Below are positions 44,507-57,800 of a stretch of DNA of 64,000 nucleotides, in pieces. The stretch's first letter is position 1. Every line of letters starts with the position of its first letter. This stretch comes from Setoptus koraiensis (taxonomy: Eukaryota > Arthropoda): assembly GCA_048013815.1 (NCBI GenBank), contig CM106586.1, positions 14,880,001-14,944,000 of the forward strand, read 5' to 3'. The notes below the pieces were generated by a model. That model did not search any database, was not told the DNA's origin, and saw only the letters and a program-made list of their open reading frames with translations. A program made the position numbers and the translations under genes.

Positions 44507-46110
44507 ATTATGTCGATGGGTTATCATGTGGGCCGCGTGTAGGCACCATGACAATAAAATAAATAAAAATAATACAATAGTGATGATGCCGATCTAGTAA
44601 TTCATCGTGTTATTTACAAAGGTTGTAATGAATGCGGCGAACGGTTACAATTATTTACAATTTGTGTTGCTCGACTTCGTTTCGTGCCAATTGTTGGCTC
44701 GGTCGATTGTTGGCTCGATTAATTATTAGGTCAATTAATTATTGGCGAGGGCTGATTGATGATAATAATCAATAATATCGTGTCCGTTCGAGTGATATAA
44801 TACGAGTGGTATAATATGCGATGTGGTATGTGTGACTGTGATGTGATACTGGCGCCGCTGTGAGCCGGCAACTGGCTCGCTGTTGTGCTAATAGTAGTTC
44901 GCTGGCCAAAAATTCTATTTTATCGAATCTATTCGCTTGTTGCCCTGTCCTACGTGACTAATACTGATTCAGCCATGTGCGCCTGTGCGTGCTTGTGCAA
45001 CGTGTGTACATGTGCGCCGCCGGCTAATCGTCGGCCATCAGCAAACACACGCCATAACATACGACATCTATAGCAGATCTTTATAAATAATGGGGGGCGG
45101 CGACGGGGGAAAGAGGACGAACTAATTAGTGGGGCTGCATTACTTTGGATGTGCCCGAGCTTGGGTTGCCTGTGTTATTATCGCTGTCACAGCGCCCGTT
45201 CGCTCGGGCACAACAAGCCTATATACGCGTGGCGTAGAAAAGTTCTACGCCACACGCACGAGACACCAAGTGCACAACTTGCTGCGTGCCTGCGCTGCCA
45301 GCGTGGCCCTAAACACGCACCAGAGCTTCACCCCTTCCGACCCCCAACCAATCGAGCGACAATTCTATTTGCGAGCCGCAATTCCATCTGCGAACAACAA
45401 TTCTGTTTGCGAACGACCATGCAACACTCTTGGCCGACTCGGGCAACAATCGGCCCGTGTGCAATACTATTGCCCATGGTGACGAGTTGGCCGAGCCGCG
45501 AGTTGCAGTTTGCAACAACGAGTCGCAAAATCACGTGCGTCACTTGGCGCGCTTCTTCCACTACAAGCCTTTTGTGTCTGCGCAATTGCAAATTGACCAA
45601 ATGCGCGCATGGTCAGCAGACACGTTGGCGCAAACGTGCGTAGAATATTCGATTGTGAGATGCCCTAATACGCCCATCGGGGCGCACGTCCGCAGCGCCA
45701 TGCACCATTGTACTCACCCTGACAATTGCGCGGGTGCAGCGTCAGAACAAACGGAAACGACACACACACACACTCAAACGGCCATTTACAACTTGTAAAT
45801 TACAAGTGCACAACACAGGTAAAGGTGATAAAAGGGACAAAATTGAGCCGACGCCGAAAGGATTATCTTATCATCTTATTTATTGTTTGCACCAAAGCTC
45901 GTACTATTCTAACCATTCTGCATGCGAGTGAACATTTCTGCCGCTGCCACCATCAAATAGTAACACTATCGGACCGTCGTCGTTGTTCTGATGGCCTATC
46001 TGCGATAGGTGGTGCGTCCAGTGGCCGCTCCGACTAACACGAGCCTCGAGACTACCGTTCGCCGGAAGCTGGACACCGGGCGTCGAAAGCACTCCAATCA
46101 CTACTGACTA
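44507..46110. other. Intergenic, 1.6 kb
   Basis: No supportable gene. The longest frames (about 45.1-45.8 kb) lack ATG starts. A short perfect hairpin (about 45229-45253) and a degenerate TGCGAACAACAATTC-like repeat (about 45360-45420) are visible. Confidence 0.5.
45229..45253. repeat. Short hairpin GTGGCGTAGAA / TTCTACGCCAC
   Basis: 11-bp perfect stem with a 3-base loop (AAG). The stem continues imperfectly outward (GC...ACGC). It is too short for a microRNA precursor. Confidence 0.7.
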
Positions 46111-46515
46111 TTACTGTGGTGGTTGTTGTTTTTGCTGTTGTTGTTGCATTTGTTGTTGTTGCATTTGTTGCATTTGCTGTATCTCGCCTTCCAGCACTCG
46201 CTCCTCTCTTCTTATCTCTGCCTCTTCGGCCAGGCGCTCTCTCATTGGCGACATTCTTGGGTACATGGGGGGCATGGGAGGCATTGGTGGCATCTGCTCT
46301 TGCTGGAATTTGTGCATGAATTTCTTGAATTGCTCATATTGGGCCTGCTCGGTTTGGTTGAGAGCAGTCGATGGGTCAGCCGGTTGTTGTGGGCCTTGCG
46401 GGGGCGGCGATTGAGGAGGCGGCGATGGGGGCGACTGTTGTTGCTGACACAGACAAAGACCGATTGCGAAGCAAGCGGTTACCGCCACCAAAATCATGCT
46501 GTACGATCTAGACAT
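46111..46515 (-). CDS. Small secreted Q/P/M-rich protein
   Basis: Single exon, 134 residues from the ATG at 46515. It opens a clear signal peptide (MSRSYSMILVAVTACFAIGL, cleavage near CLCQ). The mature protein has a proline-rich segment (SPPSPPPQSPPPQ), a short helical part (EQAQYEQFKKFMHKFQQEQ), an MPP repeat (PPMPPMPPMYPRM), a charged helix (ERLAEEAEIRREERVLEGE) and a Q/M-rich tail. An in-frame extension upstream is open, but a TATA box lies about 120 bases before this ATG and the signal peptide fits this start. The family is not recognised; secretion by a gland or a cuticle role would fit the composition. Confidence 0.75.
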   Translation of the reverse strand: MSRSYSMILVAVTACFAIGLCLCQQQQSPPSPPPQSPPPQGPQQPADPSTALNQTEQAQYEQFKKFMHKFQQEQMPPMPPMPPMYPRMSPMRERLAEEAEIRREERVLEGEIQQMQQMQQQQMQQQQQKQQPPQ

Positions 46516-46635
46516 GGTGATGTTGTTAATTGGAGTTGTCAATTGGTTGAAATTAGCTTGAATATGTTCGATTGTGTGTCGGTTAGATCGGATTGAGCTG
46601 ATTGGTTGTGAGTGGTTTGAGACAGCGACACACGT

Positions 46636-46643
46636 CTTATATA
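46636..46643 (-). promoter_or_regulatory. TATA box of the small Q/P/M-rich gene
   Basis: TATATAAG on the minus strand, the same octamer as at the S1 protease, about 120 bases before the ATG. Confidence 0.65.
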
Positions 46644-47075
46644 CACCGCGTCCCAACCGCTGTGTATGAGGTAACAATGCAGAATGTCAGTCTCAGGCAA
46701 ACATGATGTCGTCAGTTGTTGTTTATTTGTGCGTTTGTGAGTATATGCAATTTGAATAACAACAATTCAATAACAACAATGCAATGTCAATGGCATGAGA
46801 TAAAGGAGTTGCACATATTCAATATTGACATGACCATTGCGAACCATTATTCCCGTTGGCCATGTTTGTTTGATTTGAAAATATTGATTACATGGAAAGT
46901 ATTCAAACATAGACAAGCTATCCCGTGACGATCACAGGCTATGTTTACAGACACACCAATCGGGCGCAACATCGGAGATTTTCCCAACTTATGCAAGTGC
47001 TGGCATGACATTTCGGTGATCATTGTTGGCGTAAATGTCGTCACTGTGTGCTGGTGACAGCATAAGTTCACCTGT

Positions 47076-50000
47076 TCATCTCGTGCCAAAAAGTCTATTA
47101 GTGGCCACGATTCGACGCCACACAGGCCGGCTTACGCAACCAATCAACAGGCCCAGCATGGCGAACAAGAGCAATATGACCAACAATTTCAGTTGCCTAC
47201 CCATCATGCCGTCATCATCATCAAGCTGTTGTTGTTGTTGTTTGTCGCTGGCTGTTTGTTGCTGTTGTTTGCCGTTGGCTGTTTGTTGTTGGTCGCAACC
47301 AGCAGCCGCCCGCTGGGCCGGCCGCTCCATCACTCTGAACGATATGGGCTCCAGTTTGGTGTAAACGGACACCGGAATTTGGTTTGGGTTTTGAGTGAAC
47401 GGAAGTTGTTCGTTGAGTGCCAGGCCCAAGGTGAGCAACTTACATTGCTCTCTGTTGTGCTCGGCTCTATTGTGTTGTTGTACGTTTGATGAAACAGCGC
47501 TGTTTATGCTGCGATCTAGCTGCTCAATGAGCTCGTCGAGATTGCGCCAATGATGCGTCAAATGAAAGCGAAATATGGAATTGGACAGAGGCTTCACCTT
47601 GAGCACATAAGCCACCGTGTCGTCGTTGTCGTCAGTGTCGGGCGACAACAGGGGGCCAAGTGCCAGGCTTGCGTCATGTATGGGCCAATTGGTCACTAAT
47701 AGGCACTTGTGAGTTGACGAAGTATATGTAAATGCGTCACATTTGACGGTGGCACAATGTTGCGAACAACACTCCAAATTGGTGGCCTCTTTTTGTTGGA
47801 CATAGTCAGGGTCGTTGGCCACGCCAGGGCTCAGTGTGCGACCTCTAAACATGGTGTAAAATTGTGACGGTTTATACATGTCAATCATGGTGATGTAAAC
47901 AACTAGCGATGATCTAGTCAAATGTAAGTGTGAGCCCATTATTTCCATTGGGTGAGTGTCGCCGTCGCGCATTAAATGATTGTACAAATTGTTCCTAATG
48001 AGCCTGTCGTAATTCGGTGTGTCCATCAGTTGCTTCATGACCGCTCTGTCCAACGGATACACCAGCTCAAAATCGACCAGGTCGCTTTTGTCCGCGTGAC
48101 AGGCCTCAATGTTGAGCATTTGCTCAATGAGATCCAAATCGTCCAATATTTCATAGTCCAACAGTTTAATGTCAACGCGAGCGATGTGAGCCGCCGGCTT
48201 GCCCGCGTTCGGATACACGAAAATGGTGACGCTCGAACAGTTCCAGGCGGCCTCGGCCAGTTCCTGCGTGTGCCTGTCGAGGGGCTGCCATTTCGCGGGG
48301 CGTCCATTATCCGAGGGCGTCCATTATCCAGCGTCATCGGCAATTGACAGATTCGATAATCCCATGATTGGGGTGGGTAGATCGGATAATCGGCAGTTGG
48401 CATATTCGATAATTAGTAACTGTTGTCAACGGCGCTCGTGATTCACGACAGTTGTCAACTTGTCAAGCCACTCGCAAATTCGGAACAAGTGGCTCCAAAT
48501 ACTAGGTATCTAGACTCACCTTGGCCACGCGCCGCTTTATCACCACGGGCTGGTGGGGCTGGCCGTTGTACTGGAGCGTCGTTTTGAGCTCAAACTCGCT
48601 GTAGTACATCCGCTGTTCGTTGTGATAGTACTCGGCCGCCTTCTTGAAGCCCTTCACCTTGCCAAACAGAGTGTCCATGCCCACGAGCACGAACGTTTGC
48701 TTGTCTGAGCTGGCCAACTCCAGCAATTTTGGATCTACGTTCAGGCGCACCGCGCTCTCTAAGCACTGGCCAGTGTGCAGATCTATCTGATACTTGCGCC
48801 CCAATTCGTAGTCGTATATCTCCTTGTAGCGCCTCTGCCAGCTGAGCGTCTTGAGCCCGCTGGTGCCGTTGATGAGCTGGCCCCTTTCCGACATGTCACG
48901 CTTGTTGAGCACGCGCAGAGACCAGTCCGAGTTGCTGGACACTGTTACATTGGACATCATTACATTATTATGTGATTATTGGTTGATTGGTTTGAATTGA
49001 GGCGCGAAGTAGGCGGCCCGCATCGAGCGATACTTACTCTTGACCAGCGTCATGGACTGCACCGAGGTGACGCTGGGCGCCCCGTCCGGCCCTCGGCTCG
49101 CCTGTGTGAAGGCCACCTCCAGGTCGATGGCCAGATGCTGGAAGGCGATGAGCCACTTTGACAGCAGCACCGACTGGCTGAGGTTGTCCGACAATTTCGA
49201 GGTCTCGGGCAACAGGTCGTTGCAGTTGTGCCCGTCGGGCAACTGCAGTCGGCCCGTCATGTCGTCCGCGGTGAGCGAGTGCGTGCCACTCTTGTACACG
49301 CTAACAGTGGCTTGCGGCAACGCGGCCAACCGTCTCACCTTGATCATGGCCAGCGGGGCCGCATTTCCGAAAAGGCGCTGATTGGCGCCACTTGCGGCCG
49401 CCGTCTTGAAATACAAACTGTAGTCTATGTTGAGCTTGGCATCGACGACGCGCCACTCCTCGTACCCGAACTGGTGCGTTAGCAGACTGGCCTGTTGGCG
49501 CTCGAAATGCTGCCAATTGTGGCTGCGCTTGGCGTCAAACTCCAGCACGTTGGCCAATTTGTCCATTTTGGTTTTTTTGCTCGTCCGTTCCGCGAACAGC
49601 CACAACCAGCCCAGGCCAAACGTTCCGTAAGACGGCGCCTCCGAACCCTCGCCGGGCCGGCTCGCCAGAACGGCCGCCACCAGTTTGGCCAGGGGCTCCT
49701 CCTCGTTTCTGGGTGTCGAGCTGGCGTTTGTGAGCTCGTCGGCGCCAAAATTGTCCACAAACAACTGGCTAAATTTGTAATAGGATTGTACGCGATCGCT
49801 CAGCCGGACGCAGCCACTCACGGACGACACCTCGTACGAGTCTAGCGAGTTTTGCAAGTTGTGGAAGCTGCTCGTGAGCTGCTGGCCGGCGCTGCTCGCG
49901 CCCGTCCATTGGTCGACGCGAATCCGCTCGACGTTCTTGTCCAGCGAGCCGAACTCGTCCACGGTGTAGCGTGACACAGGCCCTGGCCCGTCGCTGCCCG

Positions 50001-53000
50001 TCCCGTCCGGTTCTAGCTCGATCACCTCGCCCTTGAGCCGATAGCTCGCGTTGATCGTGCTCAGAACGAACATCCAGAAGCTGGGCATGTTGCGCGCTTG
50101 CCCGGTGGGCCCGTCGCTGTCCGGTGGCCCGGAGTGGGGACTGGTCGTCGGGGCGGGTTCGTCGGTTTGGGTGGGTTCGTTGGTTTGGGCGCACTCGCGC
50201 GGCAGTTGCCACAGTTGGTCACCGGGCGCGATCGCTTCGGGCTGGCCCACCCGAAACAGTTTCACCTGTATGACGAGCGCCGACTTTGCGAAGTTGAGGC
50301 CCTCGCCGTACTTGACGATCTTGATGGCGCGCAGTGGCAAGTTGTTGTTGTTGGCGCTCGGCCCGGTGGCCGGCTCAGCGGCGCCTCCCTCGAAATACAA
50401 GTGAACGCTGTACTGCCGCTCGGGAGCGGCGTCGTCGTCGAAGATCCACTGGTCGTAGGCGCCCAGTTCGCCGTTGCTCAGCCAGTGCAGCCGCTCGGCG
50501 GGCCCCACATCCGGTTGACGGGATCGCGGGTCGCCGCGGTGGCTCGCAAGTTTGTGCGGGCCGCTCCGGTCGCCGGTGGCGCCCGGCACAAACCTCAGTC
50601 TGTTGAGCCGGTTGTGGTTGTTGGCCCGGAACCACAGTCCACCGATGCCCATGAGCGCCACGCGTTGCCTGGTGTCGTTCGTTTGCGTAATCTCGTACGA
50701 GAACCACATCTCGTCGATGAAATTCTCAATTTTGTCCACCTGATAGCACTGGCCCCCCTGCACAAAATACGACCTGTCCGTTCGTCCGTCCACAAAATAC
50801 TCGACTCGGTCGCGATCGCCCACGTGACTCTTCAGCAGGCTGGTGCGCCGGGTCAGCGACACGAATTCCTCGTACTCGATGGGCTCGCCGACGCTCTGCA
50901 CGTGCCACTCTTGACCGCTATGCTTGGCACTTGTGCGACTGCTGTCAAATTGTTGCTGCTTCCGGTAAAAGTCGCCGTCAACGTCGCCGCTGTCCGCGCT
51001 GTTGCCGTCCACGAACGTACTGTGACCCTGAACGCTGTACTTGGCATAGTAGCTGGCGCCCCAGCTCAACAGGTAATCCGCTAACTGGGGCATTACCGCC
51101 GTTGCGTGCTGCTGATGGGGGTGCGTTGCCGGCTTGCAGTTGTTGGGCAATTGCAGGTGATCCATACGATCCAAATACGGCTGATAACGCAGAATTCGTG
51201 CCGCCATGCCCACATACCGAGAATTGTTGTTAGCAGGCGACAGCCTGATGCTCGTCGGGTACCACAACGTTGAGGGTGCAACCTTTTTTTGACTGACCTG
51301 AACATCGCTAGCAGTAGGCGAATTGTCGCTACTGGCCACTTCCGGTTCCGGTTCGGCCGGTTGCAGCAATTGCTTCTTGAACACAACGTTTATTTTCATT
51401 GCATGGTCGCCGTCGTCGTGCACAAGCCACTCGCGCTTGTCGTCCTCGATCCTTATGAGATCTCGCTGCTGCGAGTTGGACAGGCAGGCCCACATGCCGC
51501 CCACGCCGTGCCCGAACCACTGGCCATCCTGTTGGCTGTCCAGTTTGTAGGGCATCAGCTTGAGCAGCGGGTGCATCTTGGGGCCGCCGGTCATGGGCTG
51601 GCACAGGTCTTGCGCAACATAAAAATGGTCGCCGGTGTGCCCGTCCACCACAATCGTTTGCTCTTGGCCGTGCATGCTGTACACGTACATGGCCACCTTG
51701 GTCTTGAGCGACACATACTCGTCGATGCTGACGGTCAGCTTGTCCGTCAGCTGCAGCTCGCTGTAGATCTGGTACGACTGCGTGCCCACCACGTGCGAAA
51801 ACAGATCCGGAAAGGTGCTCTCGGCCCAGCGCTCCTCACCCTGGTTGCCGCCGTCCGACACCTCCTGATCGGAATCGTCATTGTCCGTCGCTCGCCCGTC
51901 AGAGTTGTCATCATTGTTATTATCCGACGGCGGCTCGTCGGATTCGTCGAACGGCCGCCCGGAGTGGTCGAGCAAATAGTGCAGCCACTTGCGCTCGTCC
52001 TCGTCGAGGGGCGCCGCGCCCCTGGTGTCGGGCGCCTTGCTCAGCTCGCGCAACTGGTCGAAACGAGTGCTGACAAAGCTGTCCCAATCTGTGGCCGGCT
52101 CCACCATTTCGTACTTGACACGATAATTGCTGGTCGGCGACGAAAACTCCATCAGCGACAGCGGCGAGTTTACGGGGTGATCCGAGGCTTCTGCGAATTG
52201 CGGCAAATCGAGGTAATCGGTTCGTGATTGGTTCATGATCAGTTTGATATGATTATAATTGGTTCGCGGGCGGATAGTGATGGGTCGTGGTTAGTCTAGT
52301 TTTTTAACTAATTGCGTCAGTCAACTAATTAGAGATTAGTTAGATAATTAGAGACTAATTAGAGGCTCACCGTTGAAAACGAAGCGCAGCTCGTGCGCGC
52401 CAGAAACTTTCAGCAGCCACTCGCTCGGGACGGAGCCGGCATCTTGGTGCTGCTCGTGCTGCTTGTACTCCTTGTCGAGATTCTCGCTGTTGAGCCACGC
52501 GGCGCCCACGCCCTTCAGCTGGCCGGCAGGCTGGCCGGCGGGGCCCGCCAGTGCGAACGTCCAAATGTCGTCCGCATCGCTGCTGGCAGGGTCGGCATTT
52601 ACGAAGAGGTAACATTTGAATGAGGGCGACACCGCCTCTCGCACAACCACGTACTGCTGACCGCTCGCTAGGTCCCGATACAGGAGCTTGACGGGCGGGC
52701 CGGCCCGCACTTTCTCAAATGCGTCCGACGTGTGCGACTGAACGACGAACAACTGGGCCCCGTGTTTGCTTGACCAGTACTCGTCCACGAACAGTTTCTC
52801 TATCATTTGTGTCTCCAGCTTCTCGCTCGCTGAGTTGTCGGCTCGCTGATTTGTTTTTCTGGTGGTCGCAAGAACGACAAAATAGTAGCGCAAGTGATAG
52901 ACGCCCGCGTCCGACATCCGGTGGCTCAGCTTGGGATATACCATGGCGGACATGGGCGCGTGGCACAGCTTGAGCCAGTTGTTTATGTTGACCTTGCTGG

Positions 53001-54027
53001 CGTCGGCCAACCGGAAGGTGTCCGCGAACGACTGCGGCTCGCCGGCCAGCTGGTCGAAGCCGCCGTACGACAGCAGCGAGTAGCTCGAGTTGACGTGGTC
53101 CGCCGCCACCTCGACGCGCCGCAATCTCATTGCTTCGGGCGCTGCTTCGTCGCGGTCGTCGCGGTCGCCGTGGTCGGCGGCGGCCCGACTAAACGTCAGC
53201 GTCACCCGCACAAAGTTGTCCTCGCCGTACTGGTGGCTCTTGCGCTGGGGCCCGTTCGGCGACAGGCTAACGATCTTCATCGGGGCCTCGTACGACCACG
53301 AGACACTGTCGCCAGTGACACTGTCGCCGTTATTTTGTTCAGTGTCAATTTTGTTCTGTGTCAATTCGTGCTGCGTCTCCCTGGCCAGACCGTTCAGCCA
53401 CAGCGCCTCGATGCCGCTGACGCTAAACAGTTGCTGACGCTGCACGCCCAGGCCCCACGAGGCCAGCCTGTCGATTGCGTCATTTGTTTTGTGTTTGTCC
53501 GCGTCCAGGCCCAGATAGTATGGCTCGCGTTTGTTTAGTTTGTCCACCAGGCACTTGTTGTCCGTGCTGCGAATCCAATAGGCAGTGTGCGAGTGGCCGT
53601 CGATGAGCGACACCTTGTGATCGTTTGATGCCACGGCGCCCTCCACGCTCTCCTCTTTCTCAATTGTCAGATGAAACTTATCCCTCCAGCTGATCCATTC
53701 TCTCACCTGGTGCACGCGTCGCTGGGTGCGTCCGCTCGGGTTGCCGGTGTGTGTTGTGGCGCCGCCGTCCTGGGCACGAGTTGTGGTCAGTTGCGACTCG
53801 AAAAAGTGATATCGCCTCGATCCCAACAATTGCAACGGACTGGGCATGCCGGTGGCCTGCTCGTCGCTTCTGTCTCCGGTCGCTTGCTCGTCGTTTCGGC
53901 CGCTGTCCGCTCGGACGGCCACACAAACTGATAACTGAAACATAATAATGCAAACTGCCCACAAACTGACGTTAGCCGCCCCGACAGGTAGCCGACAGCG
54001 GCCACTGTTATTGGCCATTTTGTGCAT
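47076..54027 (-). CDS. 2146-residue type I membrane protein with about six repeated modules and a PAN/apple-like Cys cluster
   Basis: Four exons: 52371-54027, 49038-52190, 48520-48941, 47076-48284. All junctions are GT-AG and the exons sum to 6441 bases, exactly 2147 codons. Signal peptide near residues 15-40 (LWAVCIIMFQLSVCVAV). A module of ~300 residues recurs: a D-G-x-T/S...Y/F segment, a lone Cys, then G-h-G-x-x-W (GIEALW ~207, GVGAAW ~507, GVGGMW ~783, GIGGLW ~1068, GLGWLW ~1413), and ~30-60 residues on a Trp followed by a V/Y-x-F strand (EWLLKVSG, EWLVHDDG, QWIFDDD, EWRVVDA). A sixth, shorter copy lies in exon 3 (YQIDLHTGQCLE). Exon 4 has a PAN/apple-like cluster (CCSQHCATVKCDAFTY), Q-rich linkers, a membrane helix (LKLLVILLLFAMLGLLIGCV) and a short basic cytoplasmic tail. 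It may belong to uncharacterised metazoan proteins described as LolA-like; that is a tentative recollection. AATAAA lies at 46732-46737. Confidence 0.8.
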
Positions 54028-54865
54028 ATATCACTTATACAATATGAACTATTTATTATCAAATGGCGCACGCTTGTTGCTAGTAACTGTTTGTTTGCCA
54101 GTGACGCAAATGCCGAGCGCCAATGTTTTGCTGCGCTCCCGCTCACACCGTCACTTTGTTGTGACCTCGCCGTTTGTTATCGCATCCCGACAGATCTGAT
54201 TCTGACAAATCCGAGTCTGACAAATGCGATCCCGACAAAGCGATCATCTGATCCGGCGTCGCAATCAGAGCATTACGCAACCGCTGACTCGTCGCCGACG
54301 GGCTGGCAACAGCCATTTGACCAATGCCAAGCTGAGCGTTAGCGGTATTGCGATAAGTTGCGAATGTTCGTCGGATCGCCGGATCGTTATCTTATCCGTC
54401 GCTTATCGCTACCTGTTATCTGTAACAATGTTGTGTGTGACATGGTCGACAACGAGACGGTTGCTGTCCGCGTTGATCAGCTGAGTGTCCGACGCCGGTC
54501 TCGTCGGTTTGTAGATGCCGACAAACTGACAGCGAGTCGCAACCATCGCTCCAGTTAAACGCTGGCTCGGTCACGCCGCTGTCACGCGGGCCCTATCGCA
54601 GCCTGCGATCTGGCCAACGGTTGCGAACAGTCTGCAACAGGCGACGGTGACAGTTAGCGGCGACAGGTGACGGCAACAGCTAGTGGCGACAGGTGGCGAC
54701 AGGTGGCGACAGGTGAAGGCACCAGCTAGTGGCGACATGACAGCGAAAATCAACGGTGTAAACATTTATTGCTATGGCTATTTTATTGAACGAGAATTTA
54801 ACAATACGGAATCAACAGTTCAGTTGTACAATTATATTGACGCTTGTCTTGCAATGTAAAAGTGA
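54028..54865. other. Intergenic, 0.8 kb
   Basis: Upstream of the six-module gene and downstream of the ABC transporter. It contains TCTGACAAATCC-like repeats (about 54198-54236) and a GGCGACAGGT repeat (about 54655-54740). AATAAA (minus) at 54765-54770 and 54782-54787 likely ends the transporter transcript. Confidence 0.6.
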
Positions 54866-57800
54866 TTAGGGCGCTGAGCGTTTCATCCGGCGCGCAAAGG
54901 TAAGAAACACATCCTCGAGGCTGGTATCGCTAATGAGATAGCTGAAATTGACTGCGGGCAGTGCGGCCTCGCGTTCCGCTTCCATCCATTCGAACAACTG
55001 CGAGCGCGTGATGAGGTCGTCGGTGACGCGATATACAACCGAATAAATGTTGACATAATCCAGCGATATTGATGATGATCTTGCCATTAAGTTGTGCGTC
55101 AATTGTTGCTGCAAATCGGCCATTAGCTTGTGGGCGCCAGTTGTTGTGTGCAGATCGTCGCCGTCGGACACGAACGACGCGTTTACGTGACCCAACAATG
55201 AAGGTGACGACGACGAAGTCGACGAGGGCGATGACGACGTTAGCGTTGCCGTGCCCACCGAGGCCTGCTCGTCGCTTTTGAGATATCCGGAACTGAAAGT
55301 TGATGAGGCAGCCGACGAGCAGTCGAACTGGACGCGGATCAGGTAGCCCTGGCTGTACTTTTTGCGCAATTGCTGGAAGGTGCCCAGGCAGTAGAGGCGC
55401 CCGTTGGCCATGAGCGCTATTCGGTCGCAAATTGCCTCGCATTCTTCCATGGCGTGCGACGATATCACAATGGAACAATTGTGACGCTGCTTACAATTGA
55501 CAATGCACTGCCATATGCTGCGACGCGACAACGGGTCCACGCCGGAAGTGGGCTCGTCCAGCAGTAGCACGGGCGGCACACAGATCATGGCCAGAGCGAG
55601 GCTCAATTTTCGTTTTGTTCCGCCGGACAGTTCGCTCATCCGTTTGTTCGCGTGCTCTTGCATGTCAAAGACGCTCAGCAGCGCCTGCACCGCTTGCTCT
55701 ACATCGCGGCCCGCCGCCATGCCCCGTATCAAGGCCATATGACGCAATGTCTGCCGACAGGTGAGATTGTACAGGGTAACGCTGGATTGGGGATCGTAGC
55801 CAAGCTGCTTGCGATACGAGTCGCGTTGTCGGTGCGCACAGTGGCCCAAACAAACCAAACGACCGCCCGCATCGGGCCGGATCTTGGTGCTGATCATGGC
55901 GAATGTGGTGGATTTGCCCGCACCGTTCACGCCCAGCAGCCCGAAACATTCGGCCTCGTTGAGGGCCACGCTGAGACTGTCCACGGCCAGTAGGCGCTTG
56001 TAGCTTTTGCTCAGATTGAGCGCCACCAGTGGCACCGCATGACCGGCGGCGGTGTCACCGGCTCCCTTCAGCTGGGCGGAATTGTTGAATTGGGTTGAAC
56101 TGAATTGGCTTGAATTGAATTGGCTTGAATTGAATTGGGGCGGCCCGTTTATGCTGCAGCACGCGGCGCTGACACTGCCGCTGTTGCTGTCACTGCAATG
56201 GGTCGCAGCGCCCTGTTCGGTGGCCGGCACAAACACCGGGGCCAGCCCGACGCACTGGCCGGCCCGCGTGCGCTCCCGCTCCACGCTGGCGTCCACCACC
56301 AGCAGAGTGTCGCCCTTGGAGGTCCCGGCCAGCGAGTCTGTGTCGTCCATCGAGGTCTCGGCCCACTTGGCCGGCTGCTGCAGCGGCTGGGGGGCACGCT
56401 GGCGGGGCCTCCGGCTAGGGCCTTGCGTAATGTCGCCCGCCGCGGTTGCGAGCGCGCCCACGCACCGCCAAAAACCGGCCAGCAGAGTGTCGCTGTTTTC
56501 GGCCGCTATCAGCAGCAGCAGCGCGGCCACGTTGTAAACAATCAAACTGTAACAATTGACCAAAATGCCACTGTTTATGTCCGTGCTGAACAGCGTGCTG
56601 GGCGTGGGCGGCGGCGGAGGCCCGCCGTTCATCGAATGCGGCCGGCCGTTTGCGACCGCCGCTGAGCAGTTGAATTTGTCAATCAAGTGCTGGAACGGCT
56701 TGCTGACTTCCTCGGCCAATTGCTGGTTGATGGCCTGCAGCGACAGGTCGTCGTGGCCGTCACTGTCGGACGACTGGTTGTCGTACGGGGCCGCCGCCTG
56801 ATACAATTTCCGGATGGCGTCCGTCACGGCAAAGCCCGGATTGAGATAGGTGGCCAGTTTGAGGTACAGCTCGTAGGCGCGCTGGCTGCTCCGGTGACAC
56901 GTCACAATGGCGCCACTTGTCACCAAAAAGGTGAGCACTTGATACATGGCCATGGCCACCAGCGCCATGGAGCCCGTCGAGAACAGGCCCGACACTGAGT
57001 AGCTGAGTAGCGCCGAACCAGACGAGAAGCCGGCTATTACGCCAACAAACGTTGCGTACACCTGGCCGTTGGTGGCGCCGCTGTGGGCCAGAGATTGCAC
57101 CGAAAAGGGCTGGGTGCGATCAAACGCGATCACGGGCACTATGTACAGCAGTCCGTTGAGCAGCATGGAGGGCACGTCGAACACGTACTGCACCAGCCAA
57201 TAGGTCACGGGCGACAATCCGGCCATTTGTTGCATAAATTTGCTTCCGTCTGACACCTTGTCCCGGTTGGACAGGTAAATGTATTGCGACACCATGAAGG
57301 GCAGCACGAAAGGCAGGCCGGTGTACAGGGTGTAACTGATGATCATTTGTTGCAGCAGCGGCAATTGGCGCATCCGAATGTGAGACACCACGATGGCCAT
57401 CATATAGGTGAGTGCCAGATAAAACAGCCGCAAGCCTACACCGGCCAGCCAGTTGTTGCGCAACAAAATGAGGTGCCGGCGCGTTGTGGCGCGCACGTGC
57501 TGCCACCACAGCGGCAGCCCGGTCAGTTTGTCGTGGGCGCTGAGCGCGAACAGGTCCATCACGTCGTCTCCGTCCATTGCCGTTGGCTTGGCGCTCTCCA
57601 GGTCGCGCCACGATGAGCCCAGTTGGCCGCTTCCGGTCACGAGCGACACGTACTGATCAGCGGTGCCGCGTGTCACTTTAAATTCTTGAATTTCCTGAGT
57701 GCTTGCAACTTTGCGCGGCTGGTGAAGCATGCTGATGTTGTTGAACACGTCCTCCATGCTGGGACAGGCTATTCCGAACGATTCGATGCCCAGCTTGTGC

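Noticed and set aside
45229-45253. Hairpin as a microRNA precursor
   Set aside because: The stem is 11 bp with a 3-base loop, too short for Drosha/Dicer processing.
45129-45800. Frames of 117-164 residues on the plus strand
   Set aside because: No ATG start and no motif; low-complexity sequence.
52191-52236. Separate gene starting with an ATG at 52236 on the minus strand
   Set aside because: The previous exon ends at a GTGAGC donor in phase 1 and the AG at 52191-52192 restores the frame; the ATG lies in the intron, and the whole four-exon model is exactly in frame.
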